NCBI GenBank assembly: GCA_937871735.1 | Contig: CALMOI010000253.1 | Location: 1 to 22,685, forward strand | Origin: an uncultured Comamonadaceae bacterium | GTDB taxonomy: Bacteria; Pseudomonadota; Gammaproteobacteria; Burkholderiales; Burkholderiaceae_C | Direction of reading: 5' to 3' | DNA length: 22,685 nt | In this document: positions 1-6,440 of the stretch, piece by piece | Layout: every line of letters begins with the position of its first letter | How positions within the stretch are numbered: position 1 is the first letter of the stretch | Position numbers and translations under genes: made by a program | Notes under the pieces: generated by a model | Told to the model about the DNA's origin: nothing | Seen by the model: only the letters and a program-made list of their open reading frames with translations | The model's database searches: none

Positions 1-486
1 CCCGCGCCCGGTGTGACCAGCGGCGCCATCCGCGCCGAACTCAGGCCCATCGCCGTCGTCAGCCGCGTGGGCGGCGGCGCGCTCACGGCGGCTGAATTTG
101 CCCTGACGGCAGGCTGGGGCAGCGGCGGCCAGGGCAGCATCACCATGCCGGGCAAAGGAAAAACCGAGCCGCGCCCGCCCCAGCCCGGCGAACAGGCGGC
201 AGCGTTGGGCAGTGCGCCCACGCTGGACGTTTACCTGAACGCCACGGCCTACTGGAAAAACGTGCCCCAGCCGGTCTGGGATTTCACCATCGGCGGCTAT
301 CAGGTCATGAAAAAGTGGCTCAGTTACCGCGAACAGCGCGTGCTGGGCCGCGCCTTGACGATGGCCGAAATCATCGAAGTCACGGCAATGGCCCGGCGGC
401 TGGCCGCGCTGGTGCTGCTGCAACCCCGGCTTGATGAGAACTACCGCGCCATTGCGGCGGCAACATGGGGATTGGGCACCACTTGA
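1..486 (+). CDS. Type ISP-like restriction-modification enzyme, C-terminal fragment
   Basis: The frame is open from the first base of the window, so this is the 3' end of a larger gene and the GTG at 13 need not be a start. The visible 162 residues contain a block reading YLNATAYWKNVPQPVWDF, then TIGGYQVMKKWLSYRE and a final helix-rich MARRLAALVLLQP. This pattern is familiar from the C-terminal specificity region of large single-chain type ISP restriction-modification enzymes and related N6-adenine methylase/helicase proteins. In that family this end recognises the DNA target, while the nuclease, helicase and methylase domains lie upstream, outside the window. The tail around residues 50-65 is a Pro/Gly-rich linker. 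The gene converges on the minus-strand antitoxin/toxin pair with about 30 bases between stop codons. Assignment is from memory of the family pattern; whether the rest of the gene is intact cannot be seen. Confidence 0.72.
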   Translation, partial: PAPGVTSGAIRAELRPIAVVSRVGGGALTAAEFALTAGWGSGGQGSITMPGKGKTEPRPPQPGEQAAALGSAPTLDVYLNATAYWKNVPQPVWDFTIGGYQVMKKWLSYREQRVLGRALTMAEIIEVTAMARRLAALVLLQPRLDENYRAIAAATWGLGTT

Positions 487-517
487 ACCCATGAAATCCA
501 ATGCTGGTTGCACGCTA

Positions 518-943
518 TCAGGCCGAGTCGTCAAGAGTGCTATCGAAAAATCTCAGAAAGCGGGGCTGCGTTTGCGGTGAGTCGCGCAGACCTTGAATCA
601 CTGCGGCAAAGAATTTTTCATCCAACAGTGGCTTGGCGACAAATTTTTTGGCTTGTACTTGGGATGCCAGATGCGCCGGGTCAACCAGTTCCAAGTAGCG
701 GTACGCCACATAGCTGTGTTTGACGATGAACGGATGCTCGCCAGGGTAGAGCGTGCAACTGGTGTCGTAGCCCTGCCAATGTGTGGGGATGCCCGTCACG
801 CTTACCACCAACACCTTGTCAGCCCCGGTTGCATCCGGGTGGGGGTTGTTCAGCACGATATGCAGGTGCTTGCGCTCTGGATCATGTTGCGGCCCTGACG
901 GTATCAGCAGCGTTGCCCGGCGAATCGCTTGCCACACGCTCAT
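518..943 (-). CDS. Uncharacterised small protein paired with Panacea antitoxin; candidate toxin
   Basis: This 141-residue protein is not one I can name. Its ATG overlaps the stop of the upstream Panacea-domain gene by four bases (ATGA), so the two are almost certainly co-translated. It is short, soluble and has no signal peptide. The N-terminal half alternates hydrophobic strands and polar turns (LLIPSG, KHLHIVLNN, KVLVVSVTG), followed by YDTSCTL, a GEHPFIVKHSYVAYRYLEL segment and a helical C-terminus. That strand pattern is loosely reminiscent of the SH3-like barrel of PemK/MazF toxins, but I see no decisive catalytic signature. Panacea antitoxins are known to pair with many unrelated toxins, normally the adjacent gene, so a toxin role is inferred from context. 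The candidate conserved polar residues are the Asp-Thr-Ser-Cys near residue 60 and the His/Ser pair in HPFIVKHSY. Confidence 0.6.
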   Translation of the reverse strand: MSVWQAIRRATLLIPSGPQHDPERKHLHIVLNNPHPDATGADKVLVVSVTGIPTHWQGYDTSCTLYPGEHPFIVKHSYVAYRYLELVDPAHLASQVQAKKFVAKPLLDEKFFAAVIQGLRDSPQTQPRFLRFFDSTLDDSA

Positions 944-1509
944 GAACTCAGCGCGAGTGTGAGTTTGTTCTGGGCTTTGATCTCAGCGGCCAGCTCTGTT
1001 GCCAAGGTCGGCTCATAGCCCAAAGCCTTGAACACGGTGGCGTACTCTATGGGCTTGCTTGACCCCAGTGGGTCACGCCACTCCGGACAGTTCTTGGGAT
1101 CGTGTGTGTAGTCCCGCAGTTGCGCGTAAGTCTTGGCTCCAAACTTCTTCCAAACCAACTGTAAAACCGCCAGATCAGCGCGACTCAGATGATCCAAGGA
1201 TTCAGGGGTTACTTCCCGCCGCAGGCCAACTTTGTGGTTGGCTTTGTCGCGAATCCAAGTATCCCAGCCATTGTCTGGAGATGAGGGCGCATCTCCGTTG
1301 GCATGACTCAACGTGTTGGACAACACGGGGCCATGCGGCATCGAAACAAAGTGATCGCCCGTCATCGGAAAGCCGTGCAAACGCATGGACTCTCGCTCAG
1401 CCAGATACATCAGCTTCATCAATTTGATGATGTGCATATCGCGACTGCGATCCCGCCCACGCTGGATCAACCAGGCCGCAATTTGGGCAGATTTTTGTTC
1501 GTTGAACAT
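940..1509 (-). CDS. Panacea (SocA-like) domain antitoxin
   Basis: This 189-residue protein matches the Panacea/SocA-like pattern (formerly DUF4065). It opens with a helix leading to IIKLMKLMYLAERESMRLHGFPMTGDHFVSMPHGPVLS, where the KLMYLAE helix and the P-x-GPV turn are the hallmark of the family. It then has a middle segment with SRADLAVLQLVWKKFG and ends in a short helical tail. In Caulobacter, SocA is an adaptor antitoxin that delivers SocB to ClpXP. More widely, Panacea domains neutralise diverse toxins encoded next to them. Here it is the first gene of a two-gene operon, overlapping its partner by four bases. The antitoxin-first order is usual for type II modules. It sits beside a restriction-modification gene, which fits a small defence cluster. 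The family call is confident; the neutralising role is inferred. Confidence 0.85.
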   Translation of the reverse strand: MFNEQKSAQIAAWLIQRGRDRSRDMHIIKLMKLMYLAERESMRLHGFPMTGDHFVSMPHGPVLSNTLSHANGDAPSSPDNGWDTWIRDKANHKVGLRREVTPESLDHLSRADLAVLQLVWKKFGAKTYAQLRDYTHDPKNCPEWRDPLGSSKPIEYATVFKALGYEPTLATELAAEIKAQNKLTLALSS

Positions 1510-1525
1510 GGGATGGATCTATGGC

Positions 1526-1559
1526 GTTATAGGGGGAAATTTCGACTATTTTAGGGAAA
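1526..1559 (-). promoter_or_regulatory. Possible promoter and paired repeats upstream of the Panacea operon
   Basis: On the minus strand TATAAC (1526-1531) could serve as a -10 element for the antitoxin gene, with only about 10-15 untranslated bases and no obvious ribosome binding site. Two copies of GGGAAA (plus strand, 1534-1539 and 1554-1559) lie exactly 20 bases apart, about two helical turns, and could be autoregulatory contact sites. There is no clear -35 element, so this is weak. Confidence 0.25.
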
Positions 1560-1610
1560 CAGTGGGCGTGCAGTGCATGAAAAACCCAGCATCGCGAACA
1601 CCGTTAAGCT

Positions 1611-1970
1611 GTGCGCGTGACCTCAGTTTCTACCCCTCCCCCCTCTCTCACCGCCGCAGCGGGCAGCTTGCATTGCCGCCCTGGCTGCGGCGCGTGCTGC
1701 ATTGCGCCCTCCATCAGCTCGGCCATTCCGGCCAGCGCGAGTCGCCCCGGCATGCCCGGCGGCAAACCCGCAGGTGTGCGCTGCACCCAACTCGACCCCA
1801 GCAACCGTTGCCTCATTTTTGGGCAAGCTGACCGCCCTGCCGTCTGCGGTCAACTCCAACCTCAGCTGGAGATGTGCGGCCCGCATGACGATGGCGGCCT
1901 GCACGCCTTGGCGTATTTGACGCAGCTGGAGCAGCTCACCCAGCCCGTGTCCATCCAGCAAACCACATGA
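1611..1970 (+). CDS. YkgJ-family cysteine-cluster protein
   Basis: This small cytosolic protein of 119 residues carries an N-terminal cluster CRPGCGACC (Cys 22, 26, 29, 30), followed by GKPAGVRC (Cys 58), NRCLIF (Cys 67), RPAVCG (Cys 79) and EMCG (Cys 89). Eight cysteines with this spacing define the YkgJ/UPF0153 family, thought to bind zinc or an iron-sulfur centre; its function is not established. The segment between the first cluster and PGMPGGKPAG looks a few residues longer than usual (an ASASR insert). The start is the GTG at 1611, the first start codon after an in-frame TAA at 1605; GTG at 1617 is an alternative. It is divergent from the Panacea operon, sharing about 100 bases of intergenic DNA. 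Confidence 0.85.
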   Translation: MRVTSVSTPPPSLTAAAGSLHCRPGCGACCIAPSISSAIPASASRPGMPGGKPAGVRCTQLDPSNRCLIFGQADRPAVCGQLQPQLEMCGPHDDGGLHALAYLTQLEQLTQPVSIQQTT

Positions 1971-2084
1971 CCTGATCACGCGCAAATACGTCGCTTAATT
2001 GCGACATACTCACTTTCCCCCTAGGAAACAAGTTGTATCACTCTCACAATGTGTGAACTATTTGCTTTATTTAGGGTTTGCCGC

Positions 2085-3053
2085 ATGGCCTCGCCTTCTT
2101 TAATTTTGAGTCTACTGACCTTGGCGCTGGCAGCGGGACTGACCAGCGTGAACGCGCAAACCACATCCCCACGCGAGCGACACCTCAACTCAGGCACACC
2201 ATCTCGCATCAGCGCTGCTGCGCCAGAAGTCAGCTTGGAAGATGGCAGCGACAACCTGGGCAAATTCACCCTACCCGCTCATGTGCGTGTGTTGCGCGAC
2301 TTGTCTTATGGCCCCGAAACTTTGCAACGCATGGACGTTTACTTGCCGCAGTCGGCGGTGACCAACGCCCCGGTGCTGCTGATGGTGCATGGTGGCGCGT
2401 GGCGCGGGGGTGACAAAGCTGCGCAAGCTGTGGTCGAAAACAAAGCCGCCTACTGGGTCAGCAAAGGTTGGGTCTTGGTGTCCATCAACTACCGCTTGTT
2501 GCCAGACGCCGGGCCGCTAGAGCAATTGCAGGACTTGGTGCAAGCACTGGGCATGGCGCAAAGCATGTCCAGCCGCTGGGGTGCTGATCCCAGTAAATTT
2601 GTCTTGATGGGCCACTCTTCAGGGGCGCATTTGGTAGCGCTGCTGAACGCGTCGCCTGAAATGGCACTGAGCTTGGGTACACGGTCTTGGCTGGGCGCTG
2701 TGCTGCTGGACAGCGCGGCACTCGACGTGCCCGCGCTGATGGGCCAACGCCACCTGCGCCTGTTCGATGCCGCCTTCAGCAATGACCGCGAGTACTGGCG
2801 CGCCACCTCCCCCATACACCAGCTCAACACCAGCGGCCCGCCCATGTTGGTGGTTTGCTCCACGCGGCGCAGTAACTCCTGCCCTCAAGCGGAACAATTT
2901 GCAGCCCAAGCTCAGCGCCTGAAACGCAGCGCCAGCGTGCTGCGCCAAGACGCCAGCCACCGCGACATCAATCAAACCTTGGGGCAACCTGGCCCGTACA
3001 CCGACGAGGTCAATAGCTTTTTGACCACCATGCTGCGCAGCGCGGGATCCTGA
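2085..3053 (+). CDS. Exported alpha/beta hydrolase (esterase/lipase-like)
   Basis: The chosen ATG at 2085 gives a 322-residue protein that begins with a classic signal peptide (MASPSLILSLLTLALAAGL, cleavage predicted after SVNA). An upstream ATG at 2049 would add 12 residues ahead of the signal and is less likely. The mature part is an alpha/beta hydrolase of the esterase/lipase or kynurenine-formamidase-like group. It has an oxyanion-hole motif HGGAWRGGD near residues 102-110, a nucleophile elbow GHSSGAH with Ser178, and a late histidine in ASHRD near 292. The usual acid position seems to fall in the RRSNSCPQ segment, where an Asn stands in the place I would expect Asp; an alignment is needed to settle this. 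The protein is probably periplasmic. The substrate is unknown. Confidence 0.85.
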   Translation: MASPSLILSLLTLALAAGLTSVNAQTTSPRERHLNSGTPSRISAAAPEVSLEDGSDNLGKFTLPAHVRVLRDLSYGPETLQRMDVYLPQSAVTNAPVLLMVHGGAWRGGDKAAQAVVENKAAYWVSKGWVLVSINYRLLPDAGPLEQLQDLVQALGMAQSMSSRWGADPSKFVLMGHSSGAHLVALLNASPEMALSLGTRSWLGAVLLDSAALDVPALMGQRHLRLFDAAFSNDREYWRATSPIHQLNTSGPPMLVVCSTRRSNSCPQAEQFAAQAQRLKRSASVLRQDASHRDINQTLGQPGPYTDEVNSFLTTMLRSAGS

Positions 3054-3059
3054 GCCACC

Positions 3060-3081
3060 AGCGCAAAACCCCCATTGCGCT
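3060..3081. terminator. Stem-loop after the hydrolase gene
   Basis: AGCGCAA and TTGCGCT form a perfect seven-base-pair stem around an eight-base loop, seven bases past the hydrolase stop codon. No T-tract follows, so a role as an intrinsic terminator is uncertain; it could simply protect the 3' end. Confidence 0.35.
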
Positions 3082-3136
3082 CAGGCCGAGCACAGCGTCA
3101 GATACAGGCAGACACAACACCGTCGGAGACTGCCTG

Positions 3137-3976
3137 ATGAAGCTGCCTTTCCTGCCCCGCACCTGCGCACTGGGCCTCGGCCTGCTGCTTGCAGGAGCCG
3201 TCGCCCAAGCCCAAGACAGTGACCGCAGCGACTGGCTGCGCAACCCCGCGATGGGCAACTACAAAGCCTATGCCGAATTCAAAATGGCCCACTACGCCGC
3301 CGCGCGTGAAGTCTGGGAAACGCTGGCCTCGGTGGGCAATGGCGATGCGCTGTTCAACTTGGCAATCTTGGCCGAAGACGGACTCGGCGAGCCACGCGAC
3401 ATGGCGCGCGCCGAACAGCTCTACCGCAGCGCGGCGCAGGTGGGCAACTTCAAAGCCCAGTACCGGCTGGGCATGCTGTACAGCGTGGGCACGCTGCTGC
3501 CCCTGAACTTGCCCCAAGCCCGCATCTTTTTAAACTTGGCCGCACAAGCCGGTGATGCCGATGCCGCCGCCAGACTCGCCGCGCTGGAACGCGCTGATGC
3601 CACCAGCGGCCAAGCCCATCCGCCGCCCAGCGCCTTCGAGCAAGCCGAGCTGCTCAGCGCCAGCGGGCGCTACGCCGAGGCCGTGGCGCTCTACGCCCCG
3701 CTGGCCGACGCGGGCAACGCCACCGCGCAAACCCGGCTGGCGTGGATGTACGAAGCCGGACGCGGCGTGCCACGCGACTTGGACGAAGCCGCCAGACGCT
3801 TTCAAATTGCCGCCGAAGCAGGTGCAGCCGAAGCCCAGTACGCGCTGGCCGTGATGCTGCGCACCGGCCAAGGCCGCCCGCAAAACCTGCCGCTCAGCTT
3901 GACGTGGCTGCGCCGCTCCGCCGATCAACACTACCCCGCCGCCACCGCCGCTCTGGCCGCCAGCAGCGCGCCTTGA
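3137..3976 (+). CDS. Exported Sel1-repeat (TPR-like) protein
   Basis: This 279-residue protein starts with a signal peptide (MKLPFLPRTC then ALGLGLLLAGAVAQAQ, cleavage near residue 26) and is therefore likely periplasmic. The mature part is built of Sel1-like repeats, the 36-residue TPR relatives used as protein-binding scaffolds. Clear units are around residues 66-101 (GNGDALFNLAILAEDGLGEP), 102-138, 192-228 (GNATAQTRLAWMYEAGRGVP) and 229-264 (AEAQYALAVMLRTGQG). Residues 152-170 form a Pro/Ala linker between two repeat blocks. A GGAG ribosome binding site lies about eight bases before the ATG. No enzyme motif is present, so it is probably an adaptor or envelope-stress scaffold. It stands between the hydrolase and the universal stress gene without tight coupling to either. 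Confidence 0.85.
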   Translation: MKLPFLPRTCALGLGLLLAGAVAQAQDSDRSDWLRNPAMGNYKAYAEFKMAHYAAAREVWETLASVGNGDALFNLAILAEDGLGEPRDMARAEQLYRSAAQVGNFKAQYRLGMLYSVGTLLPLNLPQARIFLNLAAQAGDADAAARLAALERADATSGQAHPPPSAFEQAELLSASGRYAEAVALYAPLADAGNATAQTRLAWMYEAGRGVPRDLDEAARRFQIAAEAGAAEAQYALAVMLRTGQGRPQNLPLSLTWLRRSADQHYPAATAALAASSAP

Positions 3977-3990
3977 GATGCCGCGCCCAA

Positions 3991-4010
3991 GTCTTGACTC
4001 AGGTCAAGAC
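3991..4010 (+). promoter_or_regulatory. FNR/DNR-type operator and promoter of the universal stress gene
   Basis: GTCTTGAC-TCAG-GTCAAGAC is a perfect palindrome with eight-base arms; its core TTGAC-N4-GTCAA fits the Crp/Fnr-family consensus (TTGAT-N4-ATCAA). The centre is at 4000.5. A plausible -10 element CACAAT lies at 4030-4035, predicting a start near 4042 and placing the box at about -41.5, the classic class II activator position. This suggests induction under low oxygen or nitric oxide. Confidence 0.68.
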
Positions 4011-4074
4011 TCATCGGCTGCACGACGCACACAATGGGCCGCCTTACACGCTCCCCCGCAAAGGAAACTGCATC

Positions 4075-4509
4075 ATGTACAAACACATCCTGCTCGCCAC
4101 CGACGGCTCTGCCAGCGCCGAACACGCCGCTCGTCAAGCGTTTGAGCTGGCCCGCATTCACGGCGGACAAGTCACCGCCGTTTACGTGGTCGATCCCTAC
4201 CCCTACATCGGCATTGGCGAAGCCAACCCCATGGGCTTTCAAAGCTACATGAGCGCCGCCCAAGATGCCGCCACCCACGCCTTCGCTCATCTGAGCGAGC
4301 TGGCGGCGCAACTGGGCGCACCGCTCAAAACATGGCTGATTGAAGATGCGCAAGTCGTGCAAGGCATCTTGCTTGTGGCCGATGAAATGCAGGCCGACCT
4401 GATCATCGTGGGCTCGCATGGCCGCAGCGGCGTGGAACGCCTGGTGCTGGGCAGCGTGGCCCACAAGGTGATCTCGCAGTCCACTCGCCCGGTGCTGGTG
4501 GTGCGCTGA
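4075..4509 (+). CDS. Universal stress protein, UspA family
   Basis: The ATG at 4075 follows AAGGAAA and gives 144 residues, the standard length for a single-domain Usp. The first strand MYKHILLATDGS with Asp10, and the C-terminal GSHGRSGVERLVLGS (residues 113-127), make up the nucleotide-binding G-x2-G-x9-G-S signature of ATP-binding Usp proteins. The protein ends in the typical RPVLVVR strand. Such proteins are cytosolic dimers that aid survival in stationary phase, anaerobiosis or other stress. The frame stays open far upstream, but the coding match begins at this methionine. An FNR-type box 65-84 bases upstream suggests oxygen- or NO-dependent expression. Confidence 0.93.
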   Translation: MYKHILLATDGSASAEHAARQAFELARIHGGQVTAVYVVDPYPYIGIGEANPMGFQSYMSAAQDAATHAFAHLSELAAQLGAPLKTWLIEDAQVVQGILLVADEMQADLIIVGSHGRSGVERLVLGSVAHKVISQSTRPVLVVR

Positions 4510-4598
4510 GACCCATTTTTGCTTGGGCCCAAGGTTTGTGCAGCCACCCCGAAGTGAGTACCCTAACCCCCGTACAACAACACCCCTGGAGCCGCCTC

Positions 4599-5705
4599 AT
4601 GCCCAACACACCCACTTTGTTCACCGCCTACCGTGCGGGTGATTTGTCACTGGCCAACCGCGTGGTCATGGCCCCGCTCACGCGCAACCGTGCCCCCGAC
4701 GCCATTCCCACCGCACAGATGGCGACCTACTACAGCCAGCGCGCCAGCGCCGGGTTGATCATCACCGAGGCCACAGCCATCAGCCCGCAAGGTCAGGGTT
4801 ACGCCGACGTGCCCGGCCTGTACAGCACCGAGCAGCTCGACGGCTGGCGGCGCGTGACCCACGCCGTCCACGAAGCCGATGGCCGCATCGTGGTGCAGCT
4901 GTGGCATGTGGGCCGGGTGTCGCACGTCTCGTTGCAGCCGCACGGGCTGGCCCCGGTCGCGCCCTCAGCCATCCGCGCCAACACCAAAACCGTGCTGATC
5001 AAAGACGGCGTGCCCACGTTCGTCGACACCTCAGAGCCGCGCGCCTTGGATTCGGAAGAGCTGCCCGGCATCGTGCAGGACTACCGCCACGCCGCCCGCA
5101 ACGCCATCGACGCGGGCTTTGACGGCGTCGAAATCCACGCCGCCAACGGCTACTTGCTCGACCAGTTTCTCAAGAGCAGCGCCAACCACCGCACCGACGA
5201 CTACGGTGGCCACATCCCCAACCGCGCGCGGCTGCTGCTGGAAGTGACACGCGCCATTGTCGAAACCATCGGCGGCGGGCGCGTGGGGATTCGGCTGTCG
5301 CCCGTCACCCCGGCCAACGACGTGATGGACGCACATCCGCAGCCGCTGTTCGAGTACGTGGTGCGCCAATTGGCCCCGCTGGGCTTGGCCTACATCCACA
5401 TCGTGGAAGGCGCAACCGGTGGCCCGCGTGTGCTGGAAGACCGCCCGTTCGACTACGACGCACTGCGCTCGGCATGGCGCAGCGCGGGCGGCACTGGCGC
5501 GTGGATGGTCAACAACGGCTACGACCGCGCCATGGCCGACCAAGCCCTGACCCAAGGCGCAGACTTGGTGGCCTTTGGCAAACCTTTCATTTCCAACCCG
5601 GATTTGGTGATGCGCCTGCGCTGCAACGGCCCCTACAACGAGGCTGACCGCAACACCTTCTACGGCGGCGGCGCTGAAGGCTACATCGACTACCCGACGC
5701 TGTAA
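4599..5705 (+). CDS. nemA: Old Yellow Enzyme-family alkene reductase (NemA-like)
   Basis: This 368-residue protein is an FMN-dependent flavoprotein that uses NAD(P)H to reduce activated C=C bonds, N-ethylmaleimide and nitro-esters. It begins with APLTRNRA (Thr28 near the flavin). The substrate-carbonyl pair His180/Asn183 and the proton-donor Tyr185 sit in EIHAANGYLLDQFLKSS, the family hallmark. The C-terminal FGKPFISNPDLVMRLR is the FMN-phosphate-binding end. The length matches NemA/OYE enzymes. The ATG at 4599 is chosen because the family starts within a few residues of the LFTAYRAGDLSLANRVVMAPLTR segment; an upstream in-frame ATG at 4536 would add 21 unrelated residues. It is cytosolic. No NemR-like regulator is adjacent. 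The gene symbol is by similarity of motif and length only. Confidence 0.9.
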   Translation: MPNTPTLFTAYRAGDLSLANRVVMAPLTRNRAPDAIPTAQMATYYSQRASAGLIITEATAISPQGQGYADVPGLYSTEQLDGWRRVTHAVHEADGRIVVQLWHVGRVSHVSLQPHGLAPVAPSAIRANTKTVLIKDGVPTFVDTSEPRALDSEELPGIVQDYRHAARNAIDAGFDGVEIHAANGYLLDQFLKSSANHRTDDYGGHIPNRARLLLEVTRAIVETIGGGRVGIRLSPVTPANDVMDAHPQPLFEYVVRQLAPLGLAYIHIVEGATGGPRVLEDRPFDYDALRSAWRSAGGTGAWMVNNGYDRAMADQALTQGADLVAFGKPFISNPDLVMRLRCNGPYNEADRNTFYGGGAEGYIDYPTL

Positions 5706-5727
5706 GGCGGCCAGCAGCGCGCCGCCT
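5705..5727. terminator. GC hairpin between convergent nemA and hemerythrin genes
   Basis: AGGCGGC and GCCGCCT form a perfect seven-pair stem with a nine-base loop, starting on the last base of the nemA stop codon. It lies between convergent genes and could act on both transcripts. No T-tract is present. Confidence 0.4.
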
Positions 5728-5742
5728 CAGCGCGTCAATCCA

Positions 5743-6324
5743 TCAACCCAACCCGACCGGCGCGGGTGCCCGCATCACGATGCGGGTGAACAGCCGGTCG
5801 TAGGCCGGATCGACCGGGTACTTGCCACTGAGTGGGTCGCAGTTTTGCTCGAAGGCTGCATCCAGCGCCTGCCAGTCGGCTTCGGTGAACAGCTTTTCTG
5901 CGGCGGGCAAGATCACTTGCTCTTCCAAGCGCATGTGCTCCAAGTACGCATCCACATACTGCGTGATGGCGGTGCTGAAAGCCAGTCGGCGCGCCTCGCC
6001 CAGCAGCTCCCACGCCATCAGCGAGTGGTACAGATCACGAACGGCGTGCTGACTGTGCTCGTGGTCACGGTTCAGCCGCTCTAGCGTGGCTTGCACATCA
6101 GAAGTGGCGCTGGCTGCCACACGGGGAAACAACAACTCGGTTTCCTTGGGGTGATGCAGCCGCTCAGGAAATTCGTCGATGTAGAACAGCATGGCGCGCA
6201 GCACATCGAAGTATTTTTCGGGCTCGTCTGCCGGGCCCATGTCCACCAAACGGCGCATGGACTGCAACATGGCGGCCAAGGACGAGTGCTCGTCACGGAT
6301 GATTTGCAAACTGCGGTGCTTCAT
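5743..6324 (-). CDS. Hemerythrin HHE-domain protein
   Basis: This 193-residue protein is mostly helical. It has the metal-ligand pattern of the hemerythrin HHE fold: DEH (His13), HHPKETE (His57/58, Glu61), NRDHEH (His88/His90) and YLEHMRLEEQVILP (His130, Glu134/135). Such proteins hold a di-iron centre and take part in oxygen, nitric oxide or iron handling, as in the YtfE/RIC group, although the N-terminal ScdA-type cysteine domain of RIC is missing here. The ATG at 6324 follows a GGAG-like site. It is transcribed leftward, the same way as copA but separated from it by about 115 bases holding an FNR-type box, so it probably has its own promoter. Oxygen/NO control fits the predicted chemistry. 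Confidence 0.9.
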   Translation of the reverse strand: MKHRSLQIIRDEHSSLAAMLQSMRRLVDMGPADEPEKYFDVLRAMLFYIDEFPERLHHPKETELLFPRVAASATSDVQATLERLNRDHEHSQHAVRDLYHSLMAWELLGEARRLAFSTAITQYVDAYLEHMRLEEQVILPAAEKLFTEADWQALDAAFEQNCDPLSGKYPVDPAYDRLFTRIVMRAPAPVGLG

Positions 6325-6392
6325 GGGCGGGTCTCCAGATCGTTATAAAACATAGACGCTTTGGAGAATGCCCGCTCCCGCCCCGCCCCATC

Positions 6393-6406
6393 CTGACCTA
6401 AGTCAA
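6393..6406 (-). promoter_or_regulatory. FNR/DNR-type box upstream of the hemerythrin gene
   Basis: Read on the minus strand the site is TTGAC-TTAG-GTCAG, one base from a perfect TTGAC-N4-GTCAA palindrome, centred at 6399.5. A candidate -10 element CATTCT lies at 6365-6370, which would put the start near 6358 and the box at about -41.5, the same geometry as at the universal stress gene. Confidence 0.58.
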
Positions 6407-6440
6407 GCATCTTGAGCGCGCTGCACGCTGATCGCGCAGT

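Noticed and set aside
2044..2056. TCACA-ATG-TGTGA palindrome ahead of the hydrolase as a CRP site
   Set aside because: CRP sites read TGTGA-N6-TCACA; here the half-sites are reversed and the spacer is three bases, so chance is likely.
4522..4533. CTTGGGCCCAAG palindrome after the universal stress gene
   Set aside because: A 12-base palindrome without loop or T-tract; too little to call an operator or terminator.
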